Positions 38,887 through 48,374 are shown, numbered from the stretch's first letter. The stretch is DNA of 64,000 nucleotides from Azospirillaceae bacterium (GCA_031291675.1 JARLIO010000055.1:1-64000), one strand, 5' to 3'. Made by a program: numbers and translations. The notes: a model not told the origin generated them from the sequence alone.

Positions 38887-39909
38887 ATGAAGAAGCCGGT
38901 GCCGACGCTGGCGGAGGTTGCCAAGGTGGCCGGCGTGTCCCAGATGACGGCATCGCGGGCCATCAACAACCGTTCGGGCGTTTCCAAGGAGAAAAGAGAG
39001 GATATCCAGCGCATCGCCGACGAGATGGGCTATGTGGTCAACCGCGCGGCGCAACGCCTGTCGGGCGGGCGCACCCGGGTCATCGGCGTGATGGCGCAGT
39101 TGCACACGACATTCACTGCGGAACTGGTGCTTGGCGCCGGCGGGGCGGCGCGTGCCGCGGGCTACGAGATGCTGGTCTATTCGTTGCCCGATAATGATCG
39201 TCGGCCACCGGGAAGCGTCGTCGACCTGTTGCGCCAGATCGCCGATGGGGTCATCGCCCTGCTCCCCTATGAGTCCGACTATCTGGAAACGCTGAGCGCC
39301 GCCCATCTGCCCGTGATCACTGTGGACTATCGCGGCGAGGAGTCGCCGTTTCCGTCGGTGGCTTCCGACAGTTACGAGGGCGGTCGAACCGCGGTCCGGC
39401 ACCTGGCCGAGCTGGGCCACCGGCGCATCGCCCACATCACCGGCAACGAAAGGCTGGCATCGGCGCGCGACCGGCGGCGCGCCTATCTCGACACCATGGC
39501 GCAGTTGGGGCTGGCGATCGATCCGGCACAGATCGCTACCGGCGATTTCTCGCAACGCAGCGGCTTTGAGGCGGCAAACCGGCTGCTGGCCCTGAACCCG
39601 AGACCGACGGCGATCTTTGCCGCCAATGATATCAGCGCCCTCGGGGCGATCTCGGCGATCCGCGACGCCGGCTTGCGCGTCCCGGAGGATCTCTCGGTGG
39701 TTGGCTTCGACGACATCCCGGTGGCCGCGCAACTCCATCCGCCGCTGACCACGATCCGCCAGCCGATGCAGCAGATGGGCCGTTCGGCGGTCAACATGCT
39801 GCTGGCCCTGATTGTCGGCCTGGAAGCGCCGTCGCCGCGGATCACCCTGCCCACCCAGCTGATCGTCCGGGGCTCAACCGTCCCGCCGACCGCGCGCCTG
39901 AGGTCCTGA
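38887..39909 (+). CDS. LacI-family repressor of the sugar operon
   Basis: 340 aa from ATG 38887; a frame from 38836 is open but not typical. DNA-binding head: PTLAEVAKVAGVSQMTASRAINNRSGVSKEKREDIQRIADEMGYVVNRAAQRL. The effector domain follows (RVIGVMAQLHTTFTAELVLGAGGAARAAGYEMLVYS ... AIFAANDISALGAISAIRDAGLRVPEDLSVVGFDDIPVA). It is encoded divergently from the importer and beta-glucosidase, with a perfect palindrome between them. It is probably a repressor released by the incoming sugar. Confidence 0.93.
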   Translation: MKKPVPTLAEVAKVAGVSQMTASRAINNRSGVSKEKREDIQRIADEMGYVVNRAAQRLSGGRTRVIGVMAQLHTTFTAELVLGAGGAARAAGYEMLVYSLPDNDRRPPGSVVDLLRQIADGVIALLPYESDYLETLSAAHLPVITVDYRGEESPFPSVASDSYEGGRTAVRHLAELGHRRIAHITGNERLASARDRRRAYLDTMAQLGLAIDPAQIATGDFSQRSGFEAANRLLALNPRPTAIFAANDISALGAISAIRDAGLRVPEDLSVVGFDDIPVAAQLHPPLTTIRQPMQQMGRSAVNMLLALIVGLEAPSPRITLPTQLIVRGSTVPPTARLRS

Positions 39910-40011
39910 ACCCGCGCCATTCGTCGCAGCCTTTGCGATAGCACATGGACGGGTCTCGGGTCCCGGCATAGCATCATGCGTGTATTTCTATAATGGGAGG
40001 AGGACGCCCTG

Positions 40012-42072
40012 ATGAATTCCCTGGCTATAAAAATGGGATGGGTCGCGACCGCGGTTCTGGGCGCAATCGCGCTCGGAATCGTGGCGTTATCGCGTGGTGA
40101 AACCATCAGCGCCATCTGGCTGGTGATTGCCGCCGTTTGCATTTATTTCCTGGCATTTCGGTTCTATGGATTGTTCATTGCCTCGAAAGTGATGCAGGTC
40201 GACGCGGCCCGCGCGACACCGGCGATACGCTACAATGACGGGCTCGATTATGTGCCCACCAATCGCTACGTCCTGTTCGGCCATCATTTCGCGGCGATCG
40301 CCGGCGCCGGTCCCCTGGTCGGCCCGGTCCTGGCCGCCCAGATGGGGTATCTGCCGGGAACCCTGTGGATCCTGGCCGGCGTTGTCTTTGCCGGCGCGGT
40401 ACAGGATTCCATGGTGCTGTTCCTCTCAACCCGCCGCGATGGCCGCTCGCTCGGCGACATCATCCGCGCCGAGATGGGGCCCGTTGCCGGCGCCATCGCC
40501 CTGGTCGGCGTCCTGCTGATCATGATCATCATTCTGGCGGTTCTGGCGCTGGTCGTGGTCAAGGCCCTGACGGCGAGCCCCTGGGGCACCTTCACCGTGT
40601 TCATGACGATCCCGATCGCGATCCTGATGGGGATTTATTGCCGCTTCATCCGCCCCGGACGCATCGCCGAAATGAGTGTGATCGGCTTTGTCCTGTTGAT
40701 GGCGGTGCTGATGTACGGCCAGACCGTTTCGCAAAGCCCGCTGCTGGCGCCGCTGTTCACCTTCAATGGCGAACAACTGGCCCTGATCCTGATCGGCTAT
40801 GGCTTCGTCGCGTCGGTCTTGCCGGTGTGGCTGTTGCTGGCGCCGCGCGACTATCTGTCGACCTTCCTCAAGGTCGGTACCATCATCGCCCTGGCGATCG
40901 GGATCCTGTTCGTGATGCCTGACCTGAAGATGCCGGCGGTGACAAAATTCATCGATGGCACCGGTCCGGTGTTCTCGGGAAATTTGTTTCCGTTTCTGTT
41001 CATTACCATCGCCTGTGGCTCGGTGTCCGGGTTTCATGCCCTGATTTCCTCGGGCACCACCCCAAAAATGATCGAGAATGAGAACCAGATCGCCCTGATC
41101 GGCTATGGCGGCATGCTGATGGAATCGTTCGTCGCGATCATGGCCCTGGTGGCGGCGAGCGTGATCGAACCCGGCGTCTATTTCGCGATGAACAGCCCGG
41201 CCGGCGTGATCGGCGCGGATGCTGCCAACGCGGCCGCGGTGATTTCGTCCTGGGGCTTCATCGTCACCCCCGATCTGCTGACCCAAACCGCCAAGGATGT
41301 CGGAGAGCTCTCGATCCTGTCGCGCGCCGGCGGCGCCCCGACCCTCGCCGTCGGCATGGCCGAGATCTTCTCGAATGTCATCGGTGGCAAGCTTCTGATG
41401 GGCTTCTGGTACCATTTCGCGATCCTGTTCGAGGCTTTGTTCATCCTCACCGCGGTCGACGCCGGAACCCGCGCCTGCCGTTTCATGGTTCAGGACATGA
41501 TCGGCGCCGTGATCCCCTCCTTCCGGGCGACCCAGTCCTGGGCCAACAATCTGATCGCGACCGCGATTACGGTGACGATGTGGGGCTATATTCTCTACAC
41601 CGGTGTCGTCGATCCGCTGGGCGGCATCAACACGCTGTGGCCGCTGTTCGGCATTTCCAACCAGATGCTGGCGGGTGTCGCCCTGATCCTGTGCACCGTG
41701 GTGCTGTTCAAGATGAAGCGTCAGCGTTATGCCTGGGTCACGATCATCCCGGCGGCGTGGTTGCTGATCTGCACGACGACGGCCGGCCTGCAAAAGGTGT
41801 TCTCGGGCGATCCGGCGATCGGCTTCCTGGCCCATGCCGGCAAGTTTGGTGCCGCTCTCGCCGACGGCAAGATCCTCGCTCCGGCCAAAAGCATCGAACA
41901 GATGCAGCGCGTCGTGCTCAACGACTATGTCGATGCCACCCTGGCCCTGCTGTTCGTACTGGTGGTGGTTGCGATGCTGGTCTATGGGCTGCTGGCCATC
42001 CGCAAATCACTGACGACCGGGCGCCCGACCGCGATCGAATTGGGTGGCTCGGGGCAGGTGCGGCATGCCTGA
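40012..42072 (+). CDS. cstA: CstA-family carbon-starvation transporter
   Basis: 686 aa with about 16-18 membrane helices; GGGAGGAGG lies upstream. Family features: RYNDGLDYVPTNRYVLFGHHFAAIAGAGPLVGPVLAAQMGYLPGTLWI, FAGAVQDSMVLFLSTRRDGRSLG, and ISSGTTPKMIENENQIALIGYGGMLMESFVAIMAL. E. coli CstA and BtsT import pyruvate and perhaps peptides under starvation. The stop overlaps the YbdD-like gene, the usual partner. It sits 102 bases after the lacI gene, probably with its own promoter. Confidence 0.94.
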   Translation: MNSLAIKMGWVATAVLGAIALGIVALSRGETISAIWLVIAAVCIYFLAFRFYGLFIASKVMQVDAARATPAIRYNDGLDYVPTNRYVLFGHHFAAIAGAGPLVGPVLAAQMGYLPGTLWILAGVVFAGAVQDSMVLFLSTRRDGRSLGDIIRAEMGPVAGAIALVGVLLIMIIILAVLALVVVKALTASPWGTFTVFMTIPIAILMGIYCRFIRPGRIAEMSVIGFVLLMAVLMYGQTVSQSPLLAPLFTFNGEQLALILIGYGFVASVLPVWLLLAPRDYLSTFLKVGTIIALAIGILFVMPDLKMPAVTKFIDGTGPVFSGNLFPFLFITIACGSVSGFHALISSGTTPKMIENENQIALIGYGGMLMESFVAIMALVAASVIEPGVYFAMNSPAGVIGADAANAAAVISSWGFIVTPDLLTQTAKDVGELSILSRAGGAPTLAVGMAEIFSNVIGGKLLMGFWYHFAILFEALFILTAVDAGTRACRFMVQDMIGAVIPSFRATQSWANNLIATAITVTMWGYILYTGVVDPLGGINTLWPLFGISNQMLAGVALILCTVVLFKMKRQRYAWVTIIPAAWLLICTTTAGLQKVFSGDPAIGFLAHAGKFGAALADGKILAPAKSIEQMQRVVLNDYVDATLALLFVLVVVAMLVYGLLAIRKSLTTGRPTAIELGGSGQVRHA

Positions 42073-42265
42073 TCTCTCGCTGTTGTTGCGGCGTCTCAAG
42101 CAGACCAGCCTGCTGATGGTCGGCGTTCCTGATTACGACACCTATGTCGCCCATCGCCGGGCCAATCACCCCGGCCAGCCGGTGATGTCGTATCCGGAGT
42201 TCTTCAGGGAACGGCAGAACAGCCGCTACGGTGGCGGTGACGGTAAAATCAGCCGCTGCTGCTGA
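42065..42265 (+). CDS. ybdD: YbdD/YjiX-family small protein
   Basis: 66 aa from ATG 42065, overlapping the cstA stop by eight bases. It has the family core MVGVPDYDTYVAHRRANHPGQPVMSYPEFFRERQNSRYGG and ends in the paired cysteines CC. YbdD-like proteins are needed for uptake by their CstA/BtsT partner. An open frame from 42044 is only the extension into cstA. Confidence 0.92.
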   Translation: MPDLSLLLRRLKQTSLLMVGVPDYDTYVAHRRANHPGQPVMSYPEFFRERQNSRYGGGDGKISRCC

Positions 42266-42277
42266 CGGTTGCCATCA

Positions 42278-42316
42278 CCGATGCATCCCCGCGACCTTGC
42301 CCCGGGGATGCATCGG
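42278..42316. terminator. Long hairpin between convergent genes
   Basis: Perfect 14-base arms (CCGATGCATCCCCG and CGGGGATGCATCGG) with an 11-base loop, between the ends of ybdD (plus) and the hybrid kinase gene (minus). A symmetrical stem suits two-way termination, although T-runs are lacking. Confidence 0.6.
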
Positions 42317-42329
42317 TGGGGCCCGGAGT

Positions 42330-44999
42330 CTACCCGCTGACGCCCCCCGTGGTGTCCCGGTCGCGGTCCTTGAGGCTTTGCTGCAATTCGTCAATCGACG
42401 TGACGGCGCAGGACTGTACCTGGCCGATCAGTGCGCTGACGTCACCGTCCGGCTGCTCGCAGCGGATCATCAGCTCCCGGCACAGCTCGGAGAGCGGCGC
42501 CATGCCCAGCGTTCCGGTCAACGACGCCAAAGCATGGGCCTCAAACCCGATCGTCGCGCGCGGCTCGGATGCGGTGTCCAGCCGCTGCAAACGCTGTTTG
42601 ATGTCCACCGCGGAATTCCGGACGATCTCTGGAAACAGGTCCTCGCCCATCACCTCGCGCAACTCCGACAGCATGCCGTGATCGATCAAGGCACCCGACA
42701 ATGACCATGGCGGCGGTCCGGGCGTCCATCCCTGTGCGATTTCGGCGGCGGCGTCCGCCGACAATCCGGCTGGTGACGCCTCATCGTCGGGCAGAAAGCG
42801 GTCGATCGCCGCCAACAACGCTTCGCGTTCGAATGGTTTGGTCACATAGTCATTCATCCCGGCCTGCCGGCACTGCGCCAACTGCTCGGCAACCGCCGTC
42901 GCGGTCAAGGCGACGATCGGGACCTGCCCGCGTTTGCCCTCCAGGCTGCGGATCGCCGCGGCGGCCTGAAAACCGTCCATCACCGGCATCTGCAAATCCA
43001 TCAGCACAAGATCAAAATCCTCGCGTTGCGCCGCTTCGTAGGCCAGAAGGCCATTTTCCACCATTTCGACCGAATGCCCCGCCCGGCGCAGGATCGCCAA
43101 CGCAACGATCTGGTTGGTGACCACATCCTCGACCAGGAGCAACCGGCCGTTGCGACCGCGGGACGGGGCCGGGAGGCCGGACCGGACCGCAACCGTCTCC
43201 CCCAGGCTGGCAACGGATAGCGAGACCTCGACCCAGAAGGTGCTGCCGTGTCCGGGTTCACTGTCGACCCCGATCGCCCCCCCCATCAGGTCGATCAACT
43301 GGCGGCACAGGGCCAGACCGAGGCCGGTACCGCCAAAATGGCGGCTGGTTGATTGATCGCCCTGACTGAAGCGCTGAAACAAGCGCGGTCGCGCGGCCTC
43401 GGCAATACCAGGCCCGGTGTCGACGACCTCAAAGCGCAAGCGCGGGCGTTCGGGGACACCGCCGCACGCCGAAACCGACACCAGCACGCTGCCATGATCG
43501 GTGAATTTAACCGCATTGCCCAGCAGATTGAGGATGACCTGCCGCAACCGGTTGTCGTCGCCCCGAACCACGGCGGGAACGGCACTGGCGACCGCGAGCC
43601 GGACCAGCAGCCCCTTGCCCGAGGCTATTTTCGACATCAGCTCGACACAGTCGTTCAACAACCGGAACAGATCGAACGCCCGTTCGTCCAGCTCCAGCCG
43701 CCCCGCCTCGATCTTGGAATAATCCAGAATGTCGTTGATGATTGCCAGCAAGCTCCGTCCGGCCTCGCGCTGCAACGTGACGTGACGGCGCTGTTCGGTG
43801 GTCAGGTTGCTGTCGAGCAGCAGATCAGCGAGACCGATGACCCCGTTCAAGGGGGTCCGGATCTCGTGGCTCATCGCTGCCAGGAATTCGGATTTGGCGA
43901 GACTGCCGGCATCGGCGGCCCGCTTGGCCGCGATCAGGGCGCTGGTCCGGACCTCGATCGTGTGCAGCAGCTCTGAAAGACAGCGCGCCATGCTATCCAG
44001 TTCATCATTGTGCCCTGAATCCAACGCCATATGGGCATCGCTGGCCGCACCATCGCGCCAGTTGACCATGGCCGTCTCAAGCGCCCGCAGCCGGCCGATG
44101 ACCTGACGCTGAAACCGCCGGAAGATCACCGCGGTCGACACCAGACCGCCGACAATCGCCAGCGCCGCCAATCCTTCCAGCCGATGCGCCATCCGCGCGG
44201 CACTGAGCTGTTGTTGTTGCAACCGGTCTTCGGCGGCACCGGATAACTGTGACGCCAGGACGATCAGGCGGGTGGCCACCTCGCTGATCTGGCGTACGAG
44301 ATTGGTCCGTCGCGCTTGCAAGTCGGCGTTACGCCGACGCAGCGTGACAATGCTGCCAACGCCGAGCACCGCATCACCCGCGTTTTCCACCGCAGAAGCC
44401 GGGATCTCGATGCCGCCGAGAGCGGCCAGCGCCACCACGCAATCCGGAGACACCGCCTCAAGCCCGAATGAGGGCGCCACCGCCAGGGTGAGGCACCGTT
44501 GCCGGATCGCCTCACGCCGCCGGTCGAACGCCGTGGCGGCGGTCAGCGCGTCACCGACCACGCCATCAAGCGCGGTGATGTAGCGGCTGAGGATCTGCGC
44601 ATTGGCGCGCAACACGGTCAGTTCCGTGGCATCAACGCCCGACTGGCCCAGTGCCGCCAAATCGCTGTCGAGCAGCCGGCTCCCCGCGTCAAGGCGCTCC
44701 CGCAGCGTCGTCCGCTCGCCATCATGCGTGACCAGCCCCAACTGCTCGCCCAGGCCCGCCAACTCCCGCGCCGCGATCAGGACATGCTGGACGCCGGTCA
44801 GCTCGGGCAGTTGCACCACCATCATCTCTTTGGCGCCGCTGGCGATCAGACCGAGAAACCAGACCGAGATCCCGCCTGTCAGCGCCAACACCACAACCAG
44901 TGCCAACGCATTGGCCAGCACATAGTCCATGATGCTGCGTTCACGCGAATGCCGGGGGCCCCGATCTCGTTGTCCGCCGATATCGTCTTGCTGCTCCAT
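42330..44999 (-). CDS. Hybrid histidine kinase (HisKA-HATPase-REC-HPt)
   Basis: 889 aa; ATG 44999, or ATG 44930 just before the first membrane helix ([30 protein letters not shown]). A ~200-residue helical periplasmic sensor ends at a second helix ([20 protein letters not shown]), as in TorS-like kinases. His[17 protein letters not shown], His near 378. ATPase: [55 protein letters not shown] near 668 in [14 protein letters not shown]-terminal HPt: His near 822 in [13 protein letters not shown], where the usual Lys-Gly after HAL is Ala-Ser. It could feed a separate regulator; none is adjacent. The divergent neighbour is a binding protein. Confidence 0.9.
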   Translation of the reverse strand: MEQQDDIGGQRDRGPRHSRERSIMDYVLANALALVVVLALTGGISVWFLGLIASGAKEMMVVQLPELTGVQHVLIAARELAGLGEQLGLVTHDGERTTLRERLDAGSRLLDSDLAALGQSGVDATELTVLRANAQILSRYITALDGVVGDALTAATAFDRRREAIRQRCLTLAVAPSFGLEAVSPDCVVALAALGGIEIPASAVENAGDAVLGVGSIVTLRRRNADLQARRTNLVRQISEVATRLIVLASQLSGAAEDRLQQQQLSAARMAHRLEGLAALAIVGGLVSTAVIFRRFQRQVIGRLRALETAMVNWRDGAASDAHMALDSGHNDELDSMARCLSELLHTIEVRTSALIAAKRAADAGSLAKSEFLAAMSHEIRTPLNGVIGLADLLLDSNLTTEQRRHVTLQREAGRSLLAIINDILDYSKIEAGRLELDERAFDLFRLLNDCVELMSKIASGKGLLVRLAVASAVPAVVRGDDNRLRQVILNLLGNAVKFTDHGSVLVSVSACGGVPERPRLRFEVVDTGPGIAEAARPRLFQRFSQGDQSTSRHFGGTGLGLALCRQLIDLMGGAIGVDSEPGHGSTFWVEVSLSVASLGETVAVRSGLPAPSRGRNGRLLLVEDVVTNQIVALAILRRAGHSVEMVENGLLAYEAAQREDFDLVLMDLQMPVMDGFQAAAAIRSLEGKRGQVPIVALTATAVAEQLAQCRQAGMNDYVTKPFEREALLAAIDRFLPDDEASPAGLSADAAAEIAQGWTPGPPPWSLSGALIDHGMLSELREVMGEDLFPEIVRNSAVDIKQRLQRLDTASEPRATIGFEAHALASLTGTLGMAPLSELCRELMIRCEQPDGDVSALIGQVQSCAVTSIDELQQSLKDRDRDTTGGVSG

Positions 45000-45395
45000 A
45001 ACACAAAATGCCGTTCATTTCGGGGCCTGGCCTGGCATCATCATACGATGATGGGCGCCGCCATTAGGCGTTGACACGCCCGGGAAATCAATGACCTGTC
45101 ATCCCGGGGGCGAAGACATGCGCGATCCGCCCCGTCACCGCCGGGATTGCCCGGGGCCGGAAAAGGCGCCGTCATGAGCGAGCATGGCCGGTTTACCAAC
45201 CGGCACCCCCGAAACCTTGGGACGGCCCTGCAGAAACAACGGTGAAGGCCAAACATGACACGATCTTAACGTTTTTTCGCAAGCCATGCCCCACGATTCG
45301 ACCCATACTTGAAACAATGGCGCGACTGAACTAACATTGCGAGGCTTCGCGTGCAAAAAGGATCACCAGGCGCGGCAACGCGGGAGATTGTCACC
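45000..45395. other. Divergent control region of hybrid kinase and binding protein
   Basis: Nearly 400 bases without a supported gene. It holds a sigma-70-like promoter for the binding protein (45309-45337), a small hairpin CCGGTT/AACCGG at about 45189-45204 and GC-rich spacer. No ribosome-site-bearing frame was found. The kinase promoter is expected at its left end. Confidence 0.45.
45309..45337 (+). promoter_or_regulatory. Sigma-70-like promoter of the binding-protein gene
   Basis: TTGAAA at 45309-45314 and TAACAT at 45332-45337, spaced 17 bases. Transcription would begin near 45344, about 50 bases before the chosen ATG at 45396. Confidence 0.5.
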
Positions 45396-46421
45396 ATGGT
45401 CCATAGTGCTTTGACAAGATCTATATTGACAACGTTATTTCCAGTTATGCTTGCGCTACCCCTGGGCTATCACGCCGGTGATGCCGTGGCTGGAGTCGTT
45501 GACCGGATCCGGCAAAAAGGGACGGTCCGTTGTGCCGTCGATCAAACCCCCGGATTCAGCGGCATTGATGGCGCTGGCGAGCCTGTTGGATTCGATGTCG
45601 ATTTTTGTCGCGCCGTTGCCGCGGCCGTGCTCGGCGACACCGGTGCGATAACGACCCAGCGGGTCAGTACCGCCAATAAATTCAAGGCGCTGGTCAACGA
45701 TGAAATCGACATCGCCTTTGGCATGGCGACCTGGACATTTACCCGTGACACCACCCTGGGCGTAACGTTCCCGGCTGTGACTTTTTTCGACGGCCAGGGC
45801 TTTCTCGCTTGGGTGAATGATGGGGAGAACGGCGATGCCAAGGACAAGATCTGCGTCCAGGCCGGTACGACGTCAGAAAGCAACCTGACCGACTATCTGC
45901 TCCATCAAAAGCCGCCGATGCAACCCTTCACCAGCCCGACCAGCGAGGCAAAATGGCAGGCTTTCGCCCAACGACGCTGCGCTATGGTTACCGGCGACCG
46001 CAGCGAGTTGGCGGCCCGCAAGGCAACGATGGCCCCGGGTCCCAACACGTGGCGAATGCTGCCCGACACGATCTCGCGTGAGCCCCTGGGGCCGGCAATC
46101 GCCCGCGGCGACGAGCAATGGGAAACGATTGTCCGTTGGGTGATGCTGCTCCCTCAGATCGCCGAGGCCAAAGGTGTCACGTCGGCCAACATCAAGACCA
46201 CGAGCGAGGCCAGTGATATCGAAATCCGCCGCCTGGCCGGATTGGACCCTGCCTTCGGCAAGGAACTGACGCTTGACCCCGGCTGGGCGCGCCGCATCAT
46301 CGCCGGGGTCGGCAACTATGCCGAGATCTATGACCGGAACATCACGCCGTTGGGGCTGGAACGGGGCCAGAACGCGTTGTGGCGCAATGACGGGCTGATG
46401 TTTCCGCCGCCGCTGCGTTAG
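45396..46421 (+). CDS. Periplasmic amino-acid-binding protein (SBP family 3, AapJ-like)
   Basis: 341 aa from ATG 45396 (GGGAGAT before it); the frame is open from 45351. Signal peptide (ILTTLFPVMLALPLGYHAGDAVA). Mature protein: VVDRIRQKGTVRCAVDQTPGFSGIDGAGEPVGFDVDFCRAVAAAVLGD, as in AapJ/BztA general amino-acid receptors, and NKFKALVNDEIDIAFGMATWTFTRD. It ends GNYAEIYDRNITPLGLERGQNALWRNDGLMFPPPLR, also AapJ-like. No aapQMP permease or ATPase genes follow, so it is an orphan receptor. It might serve a distant transporter or act with the divergently encoded sensor kinase. Confidence 0.88.
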   Translation: MVHSALTRSILTTLFPVMLALPLGYHAGDAVAGVVDRIRQKGTVRCAVDQTPGFSGIDGAGEPVGFDVDFCRAVAAAVLGDTGAITTQRVSTANKFKALVNDEIDIAFGMATWTFTRDTTLGVTFPAVTFFDGQGFLAWVNDGENGDAKDKICVQAGTTSESNLTDYLLHQKPPMQPFTSPTSEAKWQAFAQRRCAMVTGDRSELAARKATMAPGPNTWRMLPDTISREPLGPAIARGDEQWETIVRWVMLLPQIAEAKGVTSANIKTTSEASDIEIRRLAGLDPAFGKELTLDPGWARRIIAGVGNYAEIYDRNITPLGLERGQNALWRNDGLMFPPPLR

Positions 46422-46466
46422 GGGCTCGCGTCGCTGACAATGAGAGGATCTCTCGCCACCGTCATG

Positions 46467-46542
46467 CTCGCGAACGCGGGCATCCAGGGCCCCCAGGCGC
46501 CATCGTTCGGAGCTTGCCGCCCTGGGTCCCCGCGTTCGCGAG
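46467..46542. repeat. REP-like palindromic element
   Basis: Two 24-base near-complementary arms: CTCGCGAACGCGGGCATCC... (46467-46490) and ...GGGTCCCCGCGTTCGCGAG (46519-46542), separated by 28 bases. GTCATGCTCGCGAACGCGGG followed by CCAGGG is the common form of alphaproteobacterial intergenic palindromes, which fold into long hairpins. It lies 46 bases after the binding-protein stop and is followed by CCTTTTCC, so it may also end transcription. Confidence 0.65.
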
Positions 46543-46694
46543 GGCCTTTTCCGACCCGGGGCGCTCCGCCTGAGCGTGGTTTTGACGGAATAATGACAAA
46601 GACTGGAAAATCGTGCGACCATAAGGCACGATGTCACGGGTGATGCATCGTGACGAGGATCTGCAAGGGACGACGCTAGCGTGACATCGGAATG

Positions 46695-46719
46695 CAACGG
46701 GCATTTGTTGTGACCGTTG
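46695..46719. repeat. 25-bp inverted-repeat element, copy 2
   Basis: CAACGGGCA, a 7-base spacer (TTTGTTG), then TGACCGTTG. It differs from the copy at 26114-26138 at only two of 25 positions, one in the left arm and one in the spacer. It precedes the Nudix-like gene by 81 bases if that starts at 46800. Confidence 0.6.
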
Positions 46720-46799
46720 GTATGAAAGCGCGAATTGATTCCCGTTTGCCTGCTCGCCCGGCACGAAAAGTCTGTTCGATCCGCACCATGGGCAAGACC

Positions 46800-47411
46800 A
46801 TGTCTCAGTTCCGCGCCAAAATCACAATGGTATCGCAGGGCCTTCGCGCTTGCCCCGCCGCGAAAATGCCCAAGACGGCCACACGTGGCCCCCGCCCTCT
46901 TCGCTACACCTGCCCGCCGGGGGCTGCGCTGAACCATATCCAGTGCGCGGCGCTGCCCTATGCCGTCGAAGAAGGCCAGTCCCGTGTGCTGCTGATCACA
47001 TCGCGTGCGAAACGGCGCTGGATCATTCCCAAGGGCTGGGCCCGGTCCGGCGTCACCGCCCACCAGCGCGCCGCTCACGAAGCGCTTGCCGAGGCGGGGC
47101 TGGTGGGAACCATCAACCACGAACCCTTTGGTCTCTATCGCTACAAACACGCCCTGACACCGACCCGATCCGTGTCTTGTCTCGTCCTGGTCTACCTGTT
47201 CCGCGTCGAGCGCGAACTCGACGACTGGCCGGAAAAGGGTCTGCGCCTGAGGCGTTGGCTGTCGCCCAGCCAAGCCGCCTACCTGGTCAAAGACAGCCAG
47301 CTGGTCGAAATCCTGCTGCGCTTTGGCGTTCTGTCGTCGCGCCAACCGGTCGGCCGAACCTGGCCGGTGGTCATCGAGCTGGAACGACCCGATTTTCATC
47401 CGCCGATTTAA
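46800..47411 (+). CDS. Nudix-fold protein with a degenerate Nudix box
   Basis: About 203 aa from ATG 46800; in-frame ATGs at 46692, 46722, 46788, 46827 and 46866 make the start uncertain. The core is clear: CAALPYAVEEGQSRVLLITSRAKRRWIIPKGWARSG, then TAHQRAAHEALAEAGLVGTI. Relatives of the DIPP type read PKGW...AAAREAWEEAG; here the catalytic RE is HE and EE is AE, so the metal site is probably altered. Such enzymes remove phosphates from diphosphoinositol or dinucleoside polyphosphates. The last 41 bases overlap the 3' end of the convergent lysR gene. Confidence 0.7.
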   Translation: MSQFRAKITMVSQGLRACPAAKMPKTATRGPRPLRYTCPPGAALNHIQCAALPYAVEEGQSRVLLITSRAKRRWIIPKGWARSGVTAHQRAAHEALAEAGLVGTINHEPFGLYRYKHALTPTRSVSCLVLVYLFRVERELDDWPEKGLRLRRWLSPSQAAYLVKDSQLVEILLRFGVLSSRQPVGRTWPVVIELERPDFHPPI

Positions 47412-48318
47412 CCGGCGCCGCCACGGTGCGCAACCGGCGTGCCTCCTTGATTTGCGCCAGGAGGGCCTGCGCCGCCTTGCTGCGGTACCGTTCGCGGTGC
47501 CACACCACCCGAAAGGCGCGCCGCGGCAGCGCCGGTCCGACACGGCACAATGTCCCGGCGCCCAAGCCCGGCTCCGCCACCAACGCGGAGATCGCGGTGG
47601 CGCCAGCGCCCGCCAAAACCGCGGCGCAAACCGCCTCGTTGGACGGGAGTTCCAGGGTGATCCGCAACTGTTCCGGCGCCACGCCCAGGGCGCGGAGTGC
47701 GCTTTCAAAAACGGAGCGGGTCCCTGAACCCGGTTCGCGCAGCACCCAATCCGATTGCGTCAACATCGATGGCGCCAGATCATCATGGTCCGCCCAGGGA
47801 TGGCCCGATGCCACAACCACGACCAGCTCGTCCTGGTCGATCTCCTCCGCGGTCATCGCCGCCTCGTCGACTTCGCCCTCGATAAAGCCGAGCTCGGCGA
47901 CCCCCGCGGCAATCGCCTTGGCAACCTGCGTGCTGTTGCCGATCGTCAGCCGGATCTCGATATCCGGAAAGGCCCGCCGGAACGCCACCAGATGCCGCGG
48001 CAGCCAATAGCTCGCAATGGTCTGGCTGGCCTGGATCAACAGCGTCCCGCGTTTGAGGCTCCCCAGTTCGACCAATGCCAGCTCCGCGGCGCAGGCTCGG
48101 GCCACCACGGCACGGGCCTCGTCCAGGAAGATCCGGCCGGATGCGGTCAGCTCGATACCGCGGCCGATCCGATGGAACAGCGCGGTTTCGTACCGGGCCT
48201 CCAAGGCCGCAATCGCGGCACTGACCGCCGACTGGGTCAACCCCAGCGCCTCGGCAGCCCGGGTCATATGCTGTCGCTCCGCGACGGCGATGAAGATGCG
48301 CAGCTGTTCGAGCGTCAC
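47371..48318 (-). CDS. LysR-family regulator (YeiE-like)
   Basis: 315 aa from GTG 48318, with AGGAGGGG before it. HTH: MTLEQLRIFIAVAERQHMTRAAEALGLTQSAVSAAIAALEARY. The effector domain (GTLLIQASQTIASYWLPRHLVAFRRAFPDIEIRLTIGNSTQVAKAI) resembles CysB/YeiE/CbbR-type LysR proteins, which respond to sulfur or carbon metabolites. It follows yeiH on the same strand by 56 bases; YeiE controls yeiH in enterobacteria, where sulfite is the signal. Its 3' end overlaps the Nudix-like gene by 41 bases. Confidence 0.9.
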   Translation of the reverse strand: MTLEQLRIFIAVAERQHMTRAAEALGLTQSAVSAAIAALEARYETALFHRIGRGIELTASGRIFLDEARAVVARACAAELALVELGSLKRGTLLIQASQTIASYWLPRHLVAFRRAFPDIEIRLTIGNSTQVAKAIAAGVAELGFIEGEVDEAAMTAEEIDQDELVVVVASGHPWADHDDLAPSMLTQSDWVLREPGSGTRSVFESALRALGVAPEQLRITLELPSNEAVCAAVLAGAGATAISALVAEPGLGAGTLCRVGPALPRRAFRVVWHRERYRSKAAQALLAQIKEARRLRTVAAPVKSADENRVVPAR

Positions 48319-48374
48319 CGGCCCCTCCTGATGCCATCGCGTGACAGGGGATCCGCGCCGGCTCTCTGGCCGGA

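Noticed and set aside
45873-47708. 611-codon minus-strand frame across the binding protein, REP element and Nudix gene
   Set aside because: Crosses several independent features; an effect of GC-rich codon positions.
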